Positions 18,794-30,598 of a stretch of DNA of 64,000 bases are shown here, piece by piece (positions within the stretch are counted from its first letter, which is position 1; every line of letters starts with the position of its first letter). Made by a program: the position numbers and the translations under genes. This DNA is from Trichomonas vaginalis G3. Its lineage: Eukaryota; Parabasalia; Trichomonadida; Trichomonadidae. The stretch spans positions 34,192,082 through 34,256,081 of the forward strand of contig NC_067207.1 in assembly GCF_026262505.1 (NCBI RefSeq), in the 5' to 3' direction. The notes beneath the pieces are model-generated. The model made no database searches. It was not told the origin of the DNA and saw only the letters and a list, made by a program, of their open reading frames with translations.

Positions 18794-19786
18794 TTAGTCT
18801 TCTGGTGTGAATTCGGAGGACTCTTCTTCTTCAACATCAAAGTCATCTGGTGTATCGAACTGAATGTATGAAAGCCAAATGTTGTATGTGTTTTCCAATT
18901 GGCTTTCAAACTTGAGATACATTCCATGCATGAGTGTTATTTCAGTTTCAACGTAGAGTTGCTGATGTGGCTTGAAGACATGCATGAGAATTGGTCCTCC
19001 AAATTCGTCCTTGAAAAACTTGCAGTAGCAAACATAAACTGAGATAGAGTCTCTTCTTCAATGTCTTCTGCTTGGTTAACGAAATGAATAGCAATTTTGC
19101 GTACTTGAATTGTGTTGTTGTCTGAGTAAAATAATGGTTTGAACTTGGGGTTGAGTGAGCTAAGACATTGCCATTTTGCTGTTTCTTGTCCGTACTCACG
19201 TTCTTTCTTCGTCATCCTGATATCCGTAACTCTTTGATTTGAATTCGACCCAAAGCTGTTCGACTTTTTTTGCAGCTTTGGGTGGAAGACTTTCAATAAG
19301 CTGACATATAGTTCTGTCAACCATTATCTTTGTTATTGTTGGAAAATAGTTGACAATTGTGTCACCTAATTCGAATGGGTCAGGTGTTTCTTTTTGTAGT
19401 TTGGTAAAGTCTGCAAGAACTTTGTTGAGTTGTTCACAATATTCTTTGTTAAAAGTTGCAGGAACTCTTTCTTCTGGCTTTGAATTGAAGTATTCTTCAG
19501 ACAATCTGAGTAGTATTTTGCGTAGTTCAGCGTTGCTGTGGTTCTTTGTAATACGGAGCTCGTTTGGTATTGTTTTTGGTAGTGAAAGTGGCTTTGGATT
19601 GAGTGAATTGCAGGACAAATTTGAATTTGAATTGTCTGTTCTGCTTGGAGAATGTGTAGATGCTGCAGTTTGATATTGAGGTTCTAAACCTGTGGGTGCT
19701 GAAAGTCTGCAAGCAATTTCTTCAGGTGAATTTGGAGCGAACACGCTAGCGAATGCCATTAGACAAAAATAAACTGTTTTTTTCAA
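18794..19786 (-). pseudogene. Left-end gene of element B, broken
   Basis: Overlapping minus-strand pieces between 18,794 and 19,786, with about two or three breaks. The central part (DPFELGDTIVNYFPTITKI, LIESLPPKAAKKVEQLWVEF) matches in order and spacing the left-end gene of element D (DPGVLVDMFASYLPVTANL, ITFFPKNLQKHLQEVKIAEF). The C-terminal region is beta-rich and acidic at the end. Function unknown. It occupies the same terminal slot in B and D but is strongly diverged, while the TIRs beside it are nearly identical. Confidence 0.55.
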
Positions 19787-19799
19787 ATAAGAGTTTGAG

Positions 19800-19975
19800 A
19801 TGAACCGTTTTCGTCAACGGAGACCCCCTCTATTTTTTTATTTTATTTAATAGTTACCGTTGGAAAACCGTTCCATCTCAAATATTGAATGAACTATAAA
19901 CGTTTTTTTGTTTTCTATATATACTTTTTTGTCCAACGGTAAAACTTTTTACACAACGGTTTTTGAGAGTCGTCG
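19800..19975. promoter_or_regulatory. Cluster of AACGGT/ACCGTT sites in divergent intergenic region
   Basis: Six copies of the core AACGG(T) or its complement occur within about 170 bp (near 19,803, 19,815, 19,854, 19,866, 19,934 and 19,955), between the minus-strand left-end gene and the plus-strand virion block. The core resembles a Myb-type site (YAACNG), and Trichomonas is rich in Myb regulators. A role as a shared control region is inference. Confidence 0.45.
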
Positions 19976-20223
19976 CTGTTGACTTTTTTGTAGAGCACTC
20001 AAAATAGTATAACTTTGTCCGGACAAGTAAGGGTCTATCGTCGCTACAGGAAAAGTTACAGGCGTTCCAAGGAAGTATACTTTGAGAAGCCTTTTCTCCT
20101 TATAGAATGAGATAGGACGGTTATTTTACAAAACTGACAACACTTTGACCGAGTAGTTTTTTGTGCTGAACAAAAAGTGTCATATAAACATCTGTCAAAA
20201 ACCGCTTTTTAACTTCACTTAAA

Positions 20224-22555
20224 ATGCCACGTAAGCTACGTAAGAATATACGTAAGAGGAAGAGAGCATTGAAACATCCAATAGTAAAACTAACACCACA
20301 ACAACAGTTGCAACAACAAATTATGAATGACCCCACTATGTTGCAACAAATGTCAAGCAACCCTATGCTTTTAAAACCGAGTTATTGGTGCACAGAGTGG
20401 AGGTTTAAGAGCGCACTTTTAGCGAAAATGGCAGGCTATGGTGGAGCTGCAGACGGAACAGCTTATAACCCTCAAAGTCAAATGAATTTGAGTTCACTCA
20501 AAAATCAAATAACAGATGTCAAAAAGTCAAACATAGACATACAGAAACAAATAAGTGAAAACGAAAAGAGAAACTAGAATATGACAGACACACAAAGAAA
20601 CTCAATGAGTTAAACGTAGAGAAAAGAAGAAAGAAGAACAACTGAAAGAACTAAGTACAGAGGAATATGCGAAAAAAGTGTCAGAAAAAGCAGCAGAAGT
20701 AGCAAAAATGGAACAAGATGTTATATAATTTGAAAAACCATACTACTCAATATAAAGTACTGAAAGATGAAGAAATAAAACAAAAAGCCCTGAAGACATA
20801 TATGGATAGCGATGAGTATAAAAAAGAAGTTGAAGCAAATGTAAAGGCAGAAAAACTTTTACAGTTGCAAAACCAAACCGTACAGTATGAAAACTTAGCA
20901 CAAGAAAGTAAAAATAACGACGCAGCCATGCAAAAGGCAATGAAAAGCGCAGAATATATAAAAGCTAATAATGACTGGTTAGATGCCAAGCCAACGCTAA
21001 AGCAGCCCAACTTATAGGGTCAATAAGGACAAAAATACAAGCGGATGAAGACAGTTCAAATGAAGCTTTAACAAATGCTGACTTTAAGAACGCTTTCGAA
21101 GCTCTTCATAGTAAGGTGAAACAAGTGAACGACTTCTCATCTGGAAAGAAACTGAAGTCTGAAGGTTTCGACAAAGAGTTAAAAGAAGTAGCACAAAATA
21201 TGACGAAAATAACAGATGCAGCAACGAGACAGGCAGTTCAAAGTGCCTATGACGCCGTTAGAGCAACTGTTGTGAAAAGTCAAGAAAAGAGTTACAACAG
21301 ACCAAAAGACCTAGTAAATGCTTTCTTAAAAACGAAAAAGTCAGGTAGGACATTACGCTGCAGATGGAACATATGTGCCAGCTGGTGGAACTTATATACC
21401 ACCAAACCCTCCAAGAGAAGCACCTGCACCAGGACTACCTAGAACATTTACATCGTCACATGGACACAGACACAGGCATGCACAACAACCAGCACAACAA
21501 CCACCTCCACAACCAGCACAACAACCAACACAACAACCAGCACAGCAACCAACAGTTCAAAACCCTGCACAACAACAACCACAAACAGAGCAAGGACATA
21601 AAAGAAGTAGAGAACAAGGAAACCAAGAATTCTTAAAAAATGCTTAAAGAAGAGTGTGGTTTCCCAGATACTGTTGACTTTAGTGACAGATATAAAGAAG
21701 CTATTAGAAAGTTCAAGGATGGAAATACTGACCCGAACCTATTTAGCTTTATGGCTTCAGCACCAAAACGGATATAATCTCAAACCTGGAAATACAAGCT
21801 CGCTAAGGATATGATTTAATAGCATATCATCCAAATACATGGATGAATTTACTCCGAGATATTTGATGTCAGAGCTAAATGACAATTCAACTTTCGTCAT
21901 GAAACGCGTAAAAAATAGAGACGAACGAAAGAGACAAAAGCTTATGAATGCGGATGACGTAGATAGGGAAATTGTTGAAAACGGTCTCGAATATATGAAA
22001 TGCCAGCAGATGAGGTACAAAAACTCCACAGGAAGAAGTTCAGATACAACCAGACATGGAAGAAATAGTTCAGCAACAACAGCTAGAAGAGCCTGAAGGA
22101 AACGAACAAGTCCTTCCTTTGGAAACTAACTTCACAGAACTAGATGAAGATTTGGAACAGCCGAAAAATCTTGACCTCAACAAGAGTATGCGGGAATATG
22201 GAATCTTTCCAAGAGTCTAAAAAAAATTCGGCTGACATAGTAGAAGAATATCGAAAAATGTTTGCCGACATACAAAAGACTCCAACATCAGATGAAAATA
22301 TCCAGCATAGAATGGAAGAACTGAAAAAAATGTACACAAATACAACAACCCTTTTTACTTACGAGCATTTAACGTTCAATCTTCGGATGAACTCGGTGAA
22401 AATAAAAGGTTAAATTTCAAGAAAACATATAGAAATGAAACATTGTTAAAGTTCATTCAGAACCTAACCAAGATGGAAACAAACCTACTTTTGTTTCTGC
22501 GACGATGGAACTACAATGAGATGGGTCATAAAGCTAATCCGGATAGGTGTTCATA
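20224..22555 (+). pseudogene. Large coiled-coil virion-block protein, broken (element B)
   Basis: Corresponds to the open 791-residue gene of element C at 53,412-55,787. The visible parts are a basic N-terminus (MPRKLRKNIRKRK), Q-rich segment, long K/E-rich coiled coil, and a PAQQ-type proline/glutamine repeat region. This copy has many breaks (about eight or more). As the first plus-strand gene it opens the virion block; a structural or scaffold role is inferred from position and composition. Confidence 0.6.
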
Positions 22556-23407
22556 AACTTACAACCACAATTCAAGAAGTGTAGACGCAATGGAAGTCAA
22601 TGGTGAACGAGATATAGCTGGTATTTAAGCGCGGCTTTAATGCCATTGAAAGATATGAAACATGCAGATATTTTGGACCAGTATGAAATGAACATGGCTG
22701 ATGGAAATATAACACCTGACGTTCTAGAACATTTATCTCAAAGAACTACACAGAACCATAGAGATGGTATATTTGGTGAAGAGTTTAGAAAGAAAGTTAG
22801 GGAGAGAGAAGGGAGAACCTATTGTACATGACCTTGCAAACGAAAGTTTACAAAATGTCATAAAAACTTACTTTGCAGACGATGAATCGAGAAGGGATGA
22901 ATATTTAAGAAAAACTCAAATGGACAGTACCAAATGAAATGTTAGTATTGAAAAACATGTTCCTTGACAAAATAAAACCAACTACAGAAATAAACGACGC
23001 AAGACTGAAAGATTGGTAAAAGCTTTCCCATTCACAAAAGATATGTTGGTAACAATGGAAAGAAAACCAGAATGGCTACAAAAACATATATTTGGAAACG
23101 AGCTTATTCATATGGACAGGCACTGTTTGAAGCGCTTGAACCGGAAACTCAGGAAAGAGTCATGCAAACAATACGCGAAGACTCAAAATACAAACTATGA
23201 CAAAATCTTTCTAGGATATAGGTTACCTGAGATGGGCGACCAGAGCCCAAAGGCAAAAAGGACATGGGAAATTTGCAACATACTAGATGAACATAATGCA
23301 AAGATGCAACAACTTCAAGCAGAGGGCAATGAAGGAAAAAGAAGAGTTAAAAACTCAGTCAGGAAGAAAGTAAAGCTTGGTCGGAGTGGGTTCTATTATG
23401 ACATATA
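22556..23407 (+). pseudogene. Virion-block protein downstream of coiled-coil gene, broken (element B)
   Basis: Corresponds to element C 55,823-56,729. It is a helical, charged protein (MKHADILDQYEMNMADGNI near the start) with a Ser/Lys-rich basic tail ending GFYYD. It may be a continuation of the preceding protein. This copy has about four breaks. No known domain. Confidence 0.5.
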
Positions 23408-23440
23408 AATCCAACTATTCTATATTTTTACTCATATGAA

Positions 23441-25035
23441 ATGTACGCCGCTCAGATATAACGCCAACAGTTTTGGATGCCATGAACGGAAATGTTTCCG
23501 AATGGTATAACGAATGCGACAATGCCATTAGAAGGTCAGAAATAGTTCCTGGAACTTACGAATATACAACTGCTGTTTCTTATGGAAATGTAGGTGAGTT
23601 TGGAGAAGGTTCTAACAACAGTAGATATTGCTTGCGACAGGTTTCATATTATTTCTATTGACAACTCATTCTTATACGTGGAACAAGACATTGAAATAAA
23701 ACCTTCTGCCAAGTTGTCTGACAAGAAAGTTGCAATGGAATTTTCTATGTCGGATACCAATATGCCCAGAAGTTTTCATGGGATATAAAGATATATTCTA
23801 ACTCTGACTTAGTTCAAACAGTAAACATGGGCAAACTATGAATGGTTCGCTTTGAGAAACTCAGTACAACCACAAGCTAGAGAACAAACAGACCAGTATG
23901 CAAATATTGAGAAAAATAGAAGACTTGACCCTAACGTTCCAGGAGTTTATGTTAACCTTTCTGGTTCAGATGGAACTGCTGCCACTAAAGTAAAACTGAA
24001 ACTTAGAGTTCCTTTGTCATCTTTCCTCATCTTCAGGTTTTTAAGATACTTGCCAAACTGGGCAGGAAAAATTTCTATCGAACTTACTCCAAGCAAAAAT
24101 AACTTAGTCATTGCACCAACACAAGACCCATTCATTACATAGCTGGAACTGGTGGAGCCCAGTCTGTGACTTTTGCAAAGACAAAGTTGACTTAGACTTT
24201 GGTTTCTCAAATTCAACAATGAAGTAAACTATTATTTCAATGCTGCTGGAACTGCTTGGGACCCAGTTAAGTTCACATGCGAAAAGTTTGAATGCAGAGA
24301 ATAGAAAGCAGACTTGCAGTCTATATGTTGGACCCAGATATTTCAAATGCTTTAGCTGCCAAATATATTGCAGTTCCACTTATGTTCCCTATACACCAAA
24401 TATCTGTCAAAGACTTTGCAGGTGAAGTTGGAAACCAAAGTGCTGACCCAGGTGCAAGAACAGATATTGCTTTAACAACTGCAATGAAACATGCAGATAC
24501 TATGTTTGTACTGTTCAGACGAACTATAAATGACTATTCTTGTTTCTACAACCCCGGTATTAAATATCATATAAACATAGATGGCAAATATTATCCAAGA
24601 GAAATATTCTACAGTTGAGGATATGAGGTCATACAACTTGACATTAGATGCTATGAACTTTAACAACAACTTCACAACAACCATTAACCCTGAAATGCAA
24701 AGTTCTATTATGCCATATGTGAAAGTATGGACCCATACAGGAGGTCAAAAACTCAATATACAATGGAGACCGTTCAAACTTTTGGCTTGGCATTCCATTT
24801 GCTGACTCAGAAGACTTTATGGGTGGTATTTCAACTGTTGTACAGTTTCAAATACAATATACTGGTGACAGAGAGACGGTCCAGATGAATTGAAGCAAAG
24901 AAGTTTACAAAACCAATAGCACTTTTCACGGAAGATGCTCTTTTGAAGATTCGTTCGATGAAACCTGCTGGGGCTCCTCAGATTGGCATAACGACAGCTT
25001 CCATCGAGCAGATTTTGGCAGCAGGTCAGTAAGTT
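23441..25035 (+). pseudogene. Major capsid protein gene, broken (element B)
   Basis: Homologous to the capsid gene of element C (56,762-58,368). Recognisable parts are DNGNVSEWYNECDNAIRRS-like N-terminal sequence, beta-rich blocks, and RFLRYLPNWAGKISIELTP, in keeping with a double jelly-roll capsid protein of Mavericks. This copy has about ten breaks. Confidence 0.65.
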
Positions 25036-25372
25036 GTTCTTGAACTGACTTCTCTCCGTCAAATATTGACAGTACGCCAGTTTTGACATAGTATTGTATT
25101 AAAAACTTTCCTTTAGAAATATCTGTAAGTTTTGTTGTTATATTTTTGTCAACGTCAAGAACTTTCACCATTTCGGTTATACCAACTTTCTTTGCTTTAT
25201 GAAAATATTTTGGTTCAGCAAAAGACTGCTATTCTATAACATTTTCCATTGTTTGTATAAAGAACTATTCTGTCAATGTATTATGTATTGTTTGTGTGTT
25301 GTAAAACTTTGTTCTGCTTCAATTCGAAGAGATACTCGAATACGTCCATCTTTTATTCTAAGTAAAATGTCA
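24926..25372 (-). pseudogene. Small minus-strand gene convergent with capsid gene, broken (element B)
   Basis: Matches the open 139-residue frame of element C at 58,262-58,681. It contains MVKVLDVDKN and YYVKTGV blocks and a beta-rich pattern; about two breaks here. Function unknown. Confidence 0.45.
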
Positions 25373-25411
25373 TTTCCGAAAAATAGAAGCGTAAGTGTTT
25401 CAAAAGGTTTA

Positions 25412-25953
25412 ATGGCGGATGGCAGATGTGAAGTTAAATTCACCAACTCAAACAAACAGTCAAAGTGTTGTTGTCAATGTCAAAGAAGAGATGTTGAAGT
25501 GGGGAAACCATACGAAGACGAAGATGGTATAACAATAGTTCCTGTAAAAGAACAACCAACATACCCTGAAGTTAGCAGAGACTTAAGTTCTGTTGCAGAT
25601 ATTCGAAACGACTACCAACAACTTAAAGACAAACTTAAAAACTCAGGAGAAGATTTGTCAGGCTTTGGGTATAATGTTAAACTTGGTTCGAGCACAACCC
25701 TGTAAAAGTGAACTCATATGTCATCGCACCTCATGAAATTTTGAAAGAACTATTGAAACTTTTTGACAGAGGCAAGACGATATAAACATCAAAGAAATAG
25801 AACCCTGACATTGCTTGCTGTGGTGTTTCATACAATGTCATTGACAAGATATACGTTATGAAAGGAGGTGAAACGTTGAACTTAAAGTATAGTTTCCCAG
25901 ACGTCATAAAAATATTTGACGACCACAACATTTCATTAAAATTTATTTGCTAA
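25412..25953 (+). pseudogene. SCCG-motif conserved protein, broken (element B)
   Basis: This is the B copy of the gene open in element C at 58,746-59,282, with about four breaks. It shares the C-terminal signature with element A 1,701-2,369. See that entry for the motif order. Confidence 0.55.
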
Positions 25954-25959
25954 GTAAAA

Positions 25960-26190
25960 ATGTCAAAACTTCTTGAAAGATGTTTGAAGAAAAATAATAT
26001 AGACTTTATTTCATGTAAAGGACTTTACACACTTTTGAACGATATGAAAGACCCTGTTTTGTTTGTTCGTGTAGACAAAGGAAAGTTCTATGTCTTTACA
26101 AAATATTTGAACTTCTTAGACAGAGAACTTCAAGAAACGCCATGTGAAAGTTTAGATGAAGTTCTTCTCCACTTTCAGAAAAACTTTTAA
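25960..26190 (+). CDS. Small 76-residue protein (element B)
   Basis: Open frame identical to that of element C at 59,289-59,519. It begins MSKLLERCLKKNNIDF and has a beta strand pair VLFVRVDKGKFYVFTKYL, then an acidic helix. It lies 6 bp after the SCCG gene and 10 bp before the penton-like gene. The identity between copies and its tight packing support a real gene; the function is unknown. Confidence 0.6.
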   Translation: MSKLLERCLKKNNIDFISCKGLYTLLNDMKDPVLFVRVDKGKFYVFTKYLNFLDRELQETPCESLDEVLLHFQKNF

Positions 26191-26200
26191 ATATATATAA

Positions 26201-26997
26201 ATGGCAGAAGATATAATGGTTTATACTATTACGACTAAAAACCCTGAGTCATATAATTCTATAACAACAAACTTACAAAGTCCTCAAGGACGATATTGTA
26301 AACTAACCTTAAACACAATGACGACTAAAGCCTGTTTTGCTCTTTTGACACCAGAAGACTTTATTGTTGTGAATGGTAAAAAATACTCCTTTGAAGATAC
26401 TTACTCAGATATACCACCAACAGGTTTTGTTGACTTATTTAATACTTTAAGGACGGTGTAACATGTGCTGCAACTAGAGCAGGTTTCATTATGTTTGGAT
26501 GTCCGACTGAGTTTACTATAAACGATATGAGCTATAATACAAAACTTATATCTGGTTTTTACTACCAACAGTTTCCTATAACAGGAAAAGGTGTCATACA
26601 AGGAATGTCTATTCCATTGACATTAAGCACACCAATCTTATATATTGTTTCAAACTTAGGTTCAAAGTGTTATTCGAATGTCGACAGAAACTATTATGAC
26701 CAAAAGATACTTATGCGTATAAACAATACTTTCTCTGCTGGTTTGCCTATTGTTCATTCGAATGCAGAATTTTCAACCTTAGTGAACTCAAACACTTTGG
26801 CAAGTATAACGTTGACATTAGTTGACGCAAACTTTGTTCCTGTAAAACTTTTATGTCCTATGTATTTGTCAATGACGGCAGAAAGTTTCGAATTGGAAGA
26901 TGCAACTGGTGAAAGTATTGTATTACAAGAACAACTTCAACAACAAATAGCTCAAGAACAACAAATGCAACAAATGCAACAACAAAGTCAAGAATAA
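26201..26997 (+). pseudogene. Penton-like minor capsid protein, about one break (element B)
   Basis: A beta-rich protein (KLTLNTMTTKACFALLTPEDF; GVIQGMSIPLTLSTPILYIV) of about 265 residues with a Q/M-rich C-terminal tail (QQQIAQEQQMQQMQQQSQE). Size, beta content and place after the major capsid gene fit a single jelly-roll penton protein of Mavericks; this is inference. Leader TATATATAAATG. Confidence 0.5.
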
Positions 26998-27026
26998 AAA
27001 AAATATTTTTTTTTATTTTTATAAAA

Positions 27027-28269
27027 ATGTACAGAATAGATGTTTCAGATTTTTATGACTTCCAAGCATTCAGAAATATGTGTCCATTTAGAGACTATAA
27101 CAAAGCAGTCGAGAATTTGAAACGTTTAGTCATTTATGTTGACTCTGCCCCAGAATGTTATGTCATGAAAGAATGGGATGTTGTCTTTAACAAACCAAGA
27201 GCGACGATAGTTTCAGAACAAGAATGTAGACAGAAACTTAAGAAAATAAAAGTCGTACAAGTTGGCATGAAGATGTTAGATGCTTGGGATATCTTATTGT
27301 CAAAGTTAGAAGATTTTTCAGTTCGAGGTATAAAGTTCTATACACCTTCTCCAAACTTCTATTCTATCTTCACTGGATATAAATATGAACAAGTAGAATG
27401 GAAAGAAAATATTATAGAAGCTTGGTTAGACCATGTCAAAGAAATTATATGCAATGGAAACGAAAAGGTTTATGAGTATATCTTATGTTGGTTTGCAAAC
27501 ATCTTACAACATCCAAGTGCTAAAAATGAAACTGCTCTCATTATAATTGGAAAACAAGGAACAGGTAAGAACACATTCTTTACAGATATTTTGTGCAAAC
27601 TGTTAGAAGGTTATTCGAATCCGAATATGACAAACTTAGAAAACATCTGCGGTAAATTTAACTCTTCAATTGAGAATATGAAACTTATAGTTTGCAATGA
27701 ACTTCAAAGTATAGATACAACAAAAGTTTTGAACTCAGATGCTTTGAAGAGTCTTATAACAGACAAAGTTGGAGTTGTTGAAAGAAAATATAAAGACCAA
27801 AGAGTTTGTGAAAATGTTGCAAACTTCATTATGGTTTCAAACAATGTGTTCCGATGAAGTTAGAAAGTTCTGACAGAAGATATGTAGTTGTCAGAACGTC
27901 AGATTCTCATATGCAAGATACAGAATATTTTGACGACTTAGCAGAAACTTTGACATCTGACTTTTACAACCACTTGTTCTCATATTTCATGACATTAGAT
28001 ATTTCTAAGTTCAATCCAAGACAAATTCCACATACCGAAGAGAAAGACAAACATTGTTAGAAGCAAACAAGAGTGTATATGAACTGTTCATAGATGAAAC
28101 TGACTTTGTGTCATTAGATGAAAGGTCATTGTACGATTCGTATAAACAATATTGTCAAGAATATGGTTATATGACAGCGTCTAAACGAACATTCTTGGCA
28201 AATGTCAAAAGTCTTTTAGATGTTCAGAAGGTGTATATACAAAGAAAAATTTTTCTGAGTAAATTTTAA
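27027..28269 (+). pseudogene. SF3 helicase (D5-like), about two breaks (element B)
   Basis: The N-terminal region is followed by a Walker A GKQGTGKNTF (about residue 180), Walker B-like KLIVCNELQ, and an ITDKVGVVERKYKD/ANFIMVSNN region typical of superfamily 3 helicases of the D5 type. These act as replicative helicases, often with a primase domain. No clear primase motif is seen at the N-terminus. The gene follows a TTTTTATTTTTATAAAAATG leader. Confidence 0.7.
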
Positions 28270-28298
28270 AAAAAATATTTTTTTATCCGATAGAAAAG

Positions 28299-28718
28299 AT
28301 GGCAAAATTCATCTCAGTAAATAAGTACATGTCAGGACTTAAAGAAGAACTAGACCCATTCACATATTTGAATGTTTACTTCTACCATTTTGAAAAGTCT
28401 TCATTCAGCAAAGTTTGGAACATCGAACCAGTTAAGTTTGCTATTGTGACTAAAAATGGTGCGAAATTTGAAGACTTAGACATAGAAGGTTTGTTAGCAG
28501 TCAAAGAAAATTTTGACAGAAGGTTCTCAAACCTTAAAGAAGGCAAAGCATACAAACTTGTTATACCTTATGAACCAAAGAAAGCAGACGACTATGAATA
28601 TTATGAGTCTAAGATAGTTGAAGTTCAAGGTAAATTGGGTAAAAAGATTTTAGAGTCTAAGCCAGTGTTTGCTCCTAAAGAGGAAGAGAACATTGACATT
28701 GACCCAGAAATGTTCTAA
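28299..28718 (+). CDS. Small 139-residue protein after helicase (element B)
   Basis: An open frame starting MAKFISVNKYMSG, with a compact beta-rich core (VKFAIVTKNGAKFEDLDIEG; YKLVIPYEP) and an acidic C-terminus (EEENIDIDPEMF). The acidic tail and beta core would suit a single-stranded DNA-binding protein next to the helicase, but there is no motif proof. The element C copy (61,629-62,047) is nearly identical. Confidence 0.5.
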   Translation: MAKFISVNKYMSGLKEELDPFTYLNVYFYHFEKSSFSKVWNIEPVKFAIVTKNGAKFEDLDIEGLLAVKENFDRRFSNLKEGKAYKLVIPYEPKKADDYEYYESKIVEVQGKLGKKILESKPVFAPKEEENIDIDPEMF

Positions 28719-28736
28719 AAATAAAATTTTATTTTT

Positions 28737-29179
28737 ACATGTCAAATTTCTTTTTCTCTGGTTCAGGTTCTTTCTTCTCTTCTTCTACTTTCTTTTCTTT
28801 CTTTTCTCTTCTTCTTCTTCTCTGGTGGAGTTATGTCAAATTTGGCGCAACCATATTTATGTAAAAGTTCTTTGTCCTTTAATAGCTCATCTATTCTGTT
28901 TTCTATTTCATCTTCAAGAACAGCGCATGTGTCTTCTTTGCATTCTAAGAACTTTTGTTGGACTTCATCTTTCCAATCGGCGTCATCTCTGTCAACAAGT
29001 CTGTCATTGACAAATTAAGACTTCTCTGCTTAATGTTTTATGGTTCTTGTCATATTCCCAGAAACAGAACTTTAGAACAAATTCCCTTTCTTGTTTACAC
29101 TATGTAAGATTTTATGGTCGACAGATGTTTTGCTGTCAAAAAGTTTGTCTCGAATATAGATAGCGAAATCGCTAGACAT
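28737..29179 (-). pseudogene. Small minus-strand gene, broken (element B)
   Basis: From an ATG near 29,179 (MSSDFAIYIRDKLFDSKTSV) the minus strand is coding-like and ends in a Glu/Lys/Pro-rich stretch near 28,737, with about three breaks. It is convergent with the preceding gene and divergent from the packaging ATPase. Function unknown. Confidence 0.4.
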
Positions 29180-29213
29180 TTTAAAAGATAAAAATTTTAA
29201 TTTTTCTAAAAAT

Positions 29214-30089
29214 ATGTTAGAAAAAAAGTTTGCTGACATTGACAAGAAATTTGAGAATGTTTTAAATAAGAACAAGAGGAAGTTAGAAAATGCTCAGATA
29301 AAGCCTATACATGACAAGTTCTTATTTGCTCAGAATGGTATAACAGGTCTAATTGCACCACCTGGGTCGGGTAAGACTTTCACTTATCTTAAAATGGCTG
29401 CACAACAACAAGAACTAGATGAGAAGAACCCATTCTATGAGTTAGTAGTCATTTGTAGTACTTCTGGTCAATTTGACCAAACCGTCAATTCGTTCAAAGA
29501 TATTATAAAGAAGTCTAAGTTAGTATGTATAAAAGACTCTGAGTTGTTAGATTGGATAAAGAAGTACCAAAGAAGAGTTTTGAAGTACAATGCTATAAAT
29601 GAGTATATAAATTCTAAGTTTAAAGACCCAAATGAGGAAATGCAGAGAATATTAGAGAAGAAACACTTCAGAAACAAACAGAAAGAGATAGAATACATTT
29701 CGAAGAAATTGCAATCGTACGATTGGAAGACATACCCTCATAGGTGTCTTCTTATCTTAGATGACTTTGCTTCTCATCCTTTGCTTAAGAACAGAGAACA
29801 AGATATGTGTCGAATTCTTAAGAAGCTCAGACACTTTAACATCTCAGTTGTCATTTGTGTACAGACAGCCAAGAGTTTAAGTAAGGATGTAAAGAGAATA
29901 CTTACTGATATCATACTTTTCCCCGGATTGTCCGAAGACGATTTCATGGAACTTATGAAAGAGTCCATGGCAGGTAAGTTTGACAGACATGAACTATGGG
30001 AGAAGTACAAAGTCATACAAGACCCTCATACTTCTTTCAGAATTCATATCTACGCAAACAAAGTTCAAATTGTAAAAAGTCAAGCTTGA
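29214..30089 (+). CDS. A32/FtsK-type DNA packaging ATPase (element B)
   Basis: An open 291-residue frame. It has Walker A LIAPPGSGKT (about residues 47-55), Walker B CLLILDDFASH (about 185) and the sensor region SVVICVQTAKSL. These are the marks of A32-like packaging ATPases that fill Maverick capsids. It aligns with the element A ATPase at 19-726 over the core. The first 40 residues are basic and helical. A broken partner starts at 62,551 in element C. Confidence 0.85.
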   Translation: MLEKKFADIDKKFENVLNKNKRKLENAQIKPIHDKFLFAQNGITGLIAPPGSGKTFTYLKMAAQQQELDEKNPFYELVVICSTSGQFDQTVNSFKDIIKKSKLVCIKDSELLDWIKKYQRRVLKYNAINEYINSKFKDPNEEMQRILEKKHFRNKQKEIEYISKKLQSYDWKTYPHRCLLILDDFASHPLLKNREQDMCRILKKLRHFNISVVICVQTAKSLSKDVKRILTDIILFPGLSEDDFMELMKESMAGKFDRHELWEKYKVIQDPHTSFRIHIYANKVQIVKSQA

Positions 30090-30189
30090 AAAATCTAAGT
30101 GTTTAGTCTTAGTAAGTCTGCTGTGGTGCTGGGGCTGTCGGTTCTTCTGGCTTTGGGGCTGTCGGTTGGTGGTACGTCAGTCATCCGTT

Positions 30190-30512
30190 TGTGTCCTGTT
30201 GGAAGGAAGAGTTCTTCCTGTCGGAAGGAAGAACTTTTCCTGTTGGAAGGAAAATTTTTTTCCTGTCGGATGGAAAAATTTTTCCTGTCGGATGGAAAAT
30301 TTTTTTCTGAAGTTCGACCAAAAAGTTCTCAATTTTCGAAAATTTGAATGGTTTACGGACGAACAACAGGAAATTTTTTTCCAGTTGTCAGGAAATTTTT
30401 TTCTTGTCGGATGGAAAAACTTTTTCTTGTCGGATGGAAAATTTTTTCCTGTTGGAAGGAAGAACTTTTTCCTGTCGGATGGAAAAACTTTTCCTGTCGG
30501 ATGGAAGGACTC
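30190..30512. repeat. 22-24-bp minisatellite between packaging ATPase and KilA-N module
   Basis: About eleven copies of a unit CCTGTCGGATGGAAAAACTT (with variants GTTGGAAGGAA) are set head to tail and interrupted once near 30,310-30,365. Each unit carries a self-complementary TTTTTCC/GGAAAAA pair, so the array can fold into stacked hairpins. Frames across it give only repetitive peptide and are not called. Confidence 0.8.
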
Positions 30513-30598
30513 GGAATGCCAGAAGGATTTGACAAGCCAATTTACCATCTAGAGCTACCTGAGCCATCTGAAGTCAAGCGTAAAAATAAATGGTTCAT

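Noticed and set aside
30166-30552. Open frames of 60-128 residues on both strands across the minisatellite
   Set aside because: They encode only the repeat translated in several frames on both strands, with no leader or conserved start.
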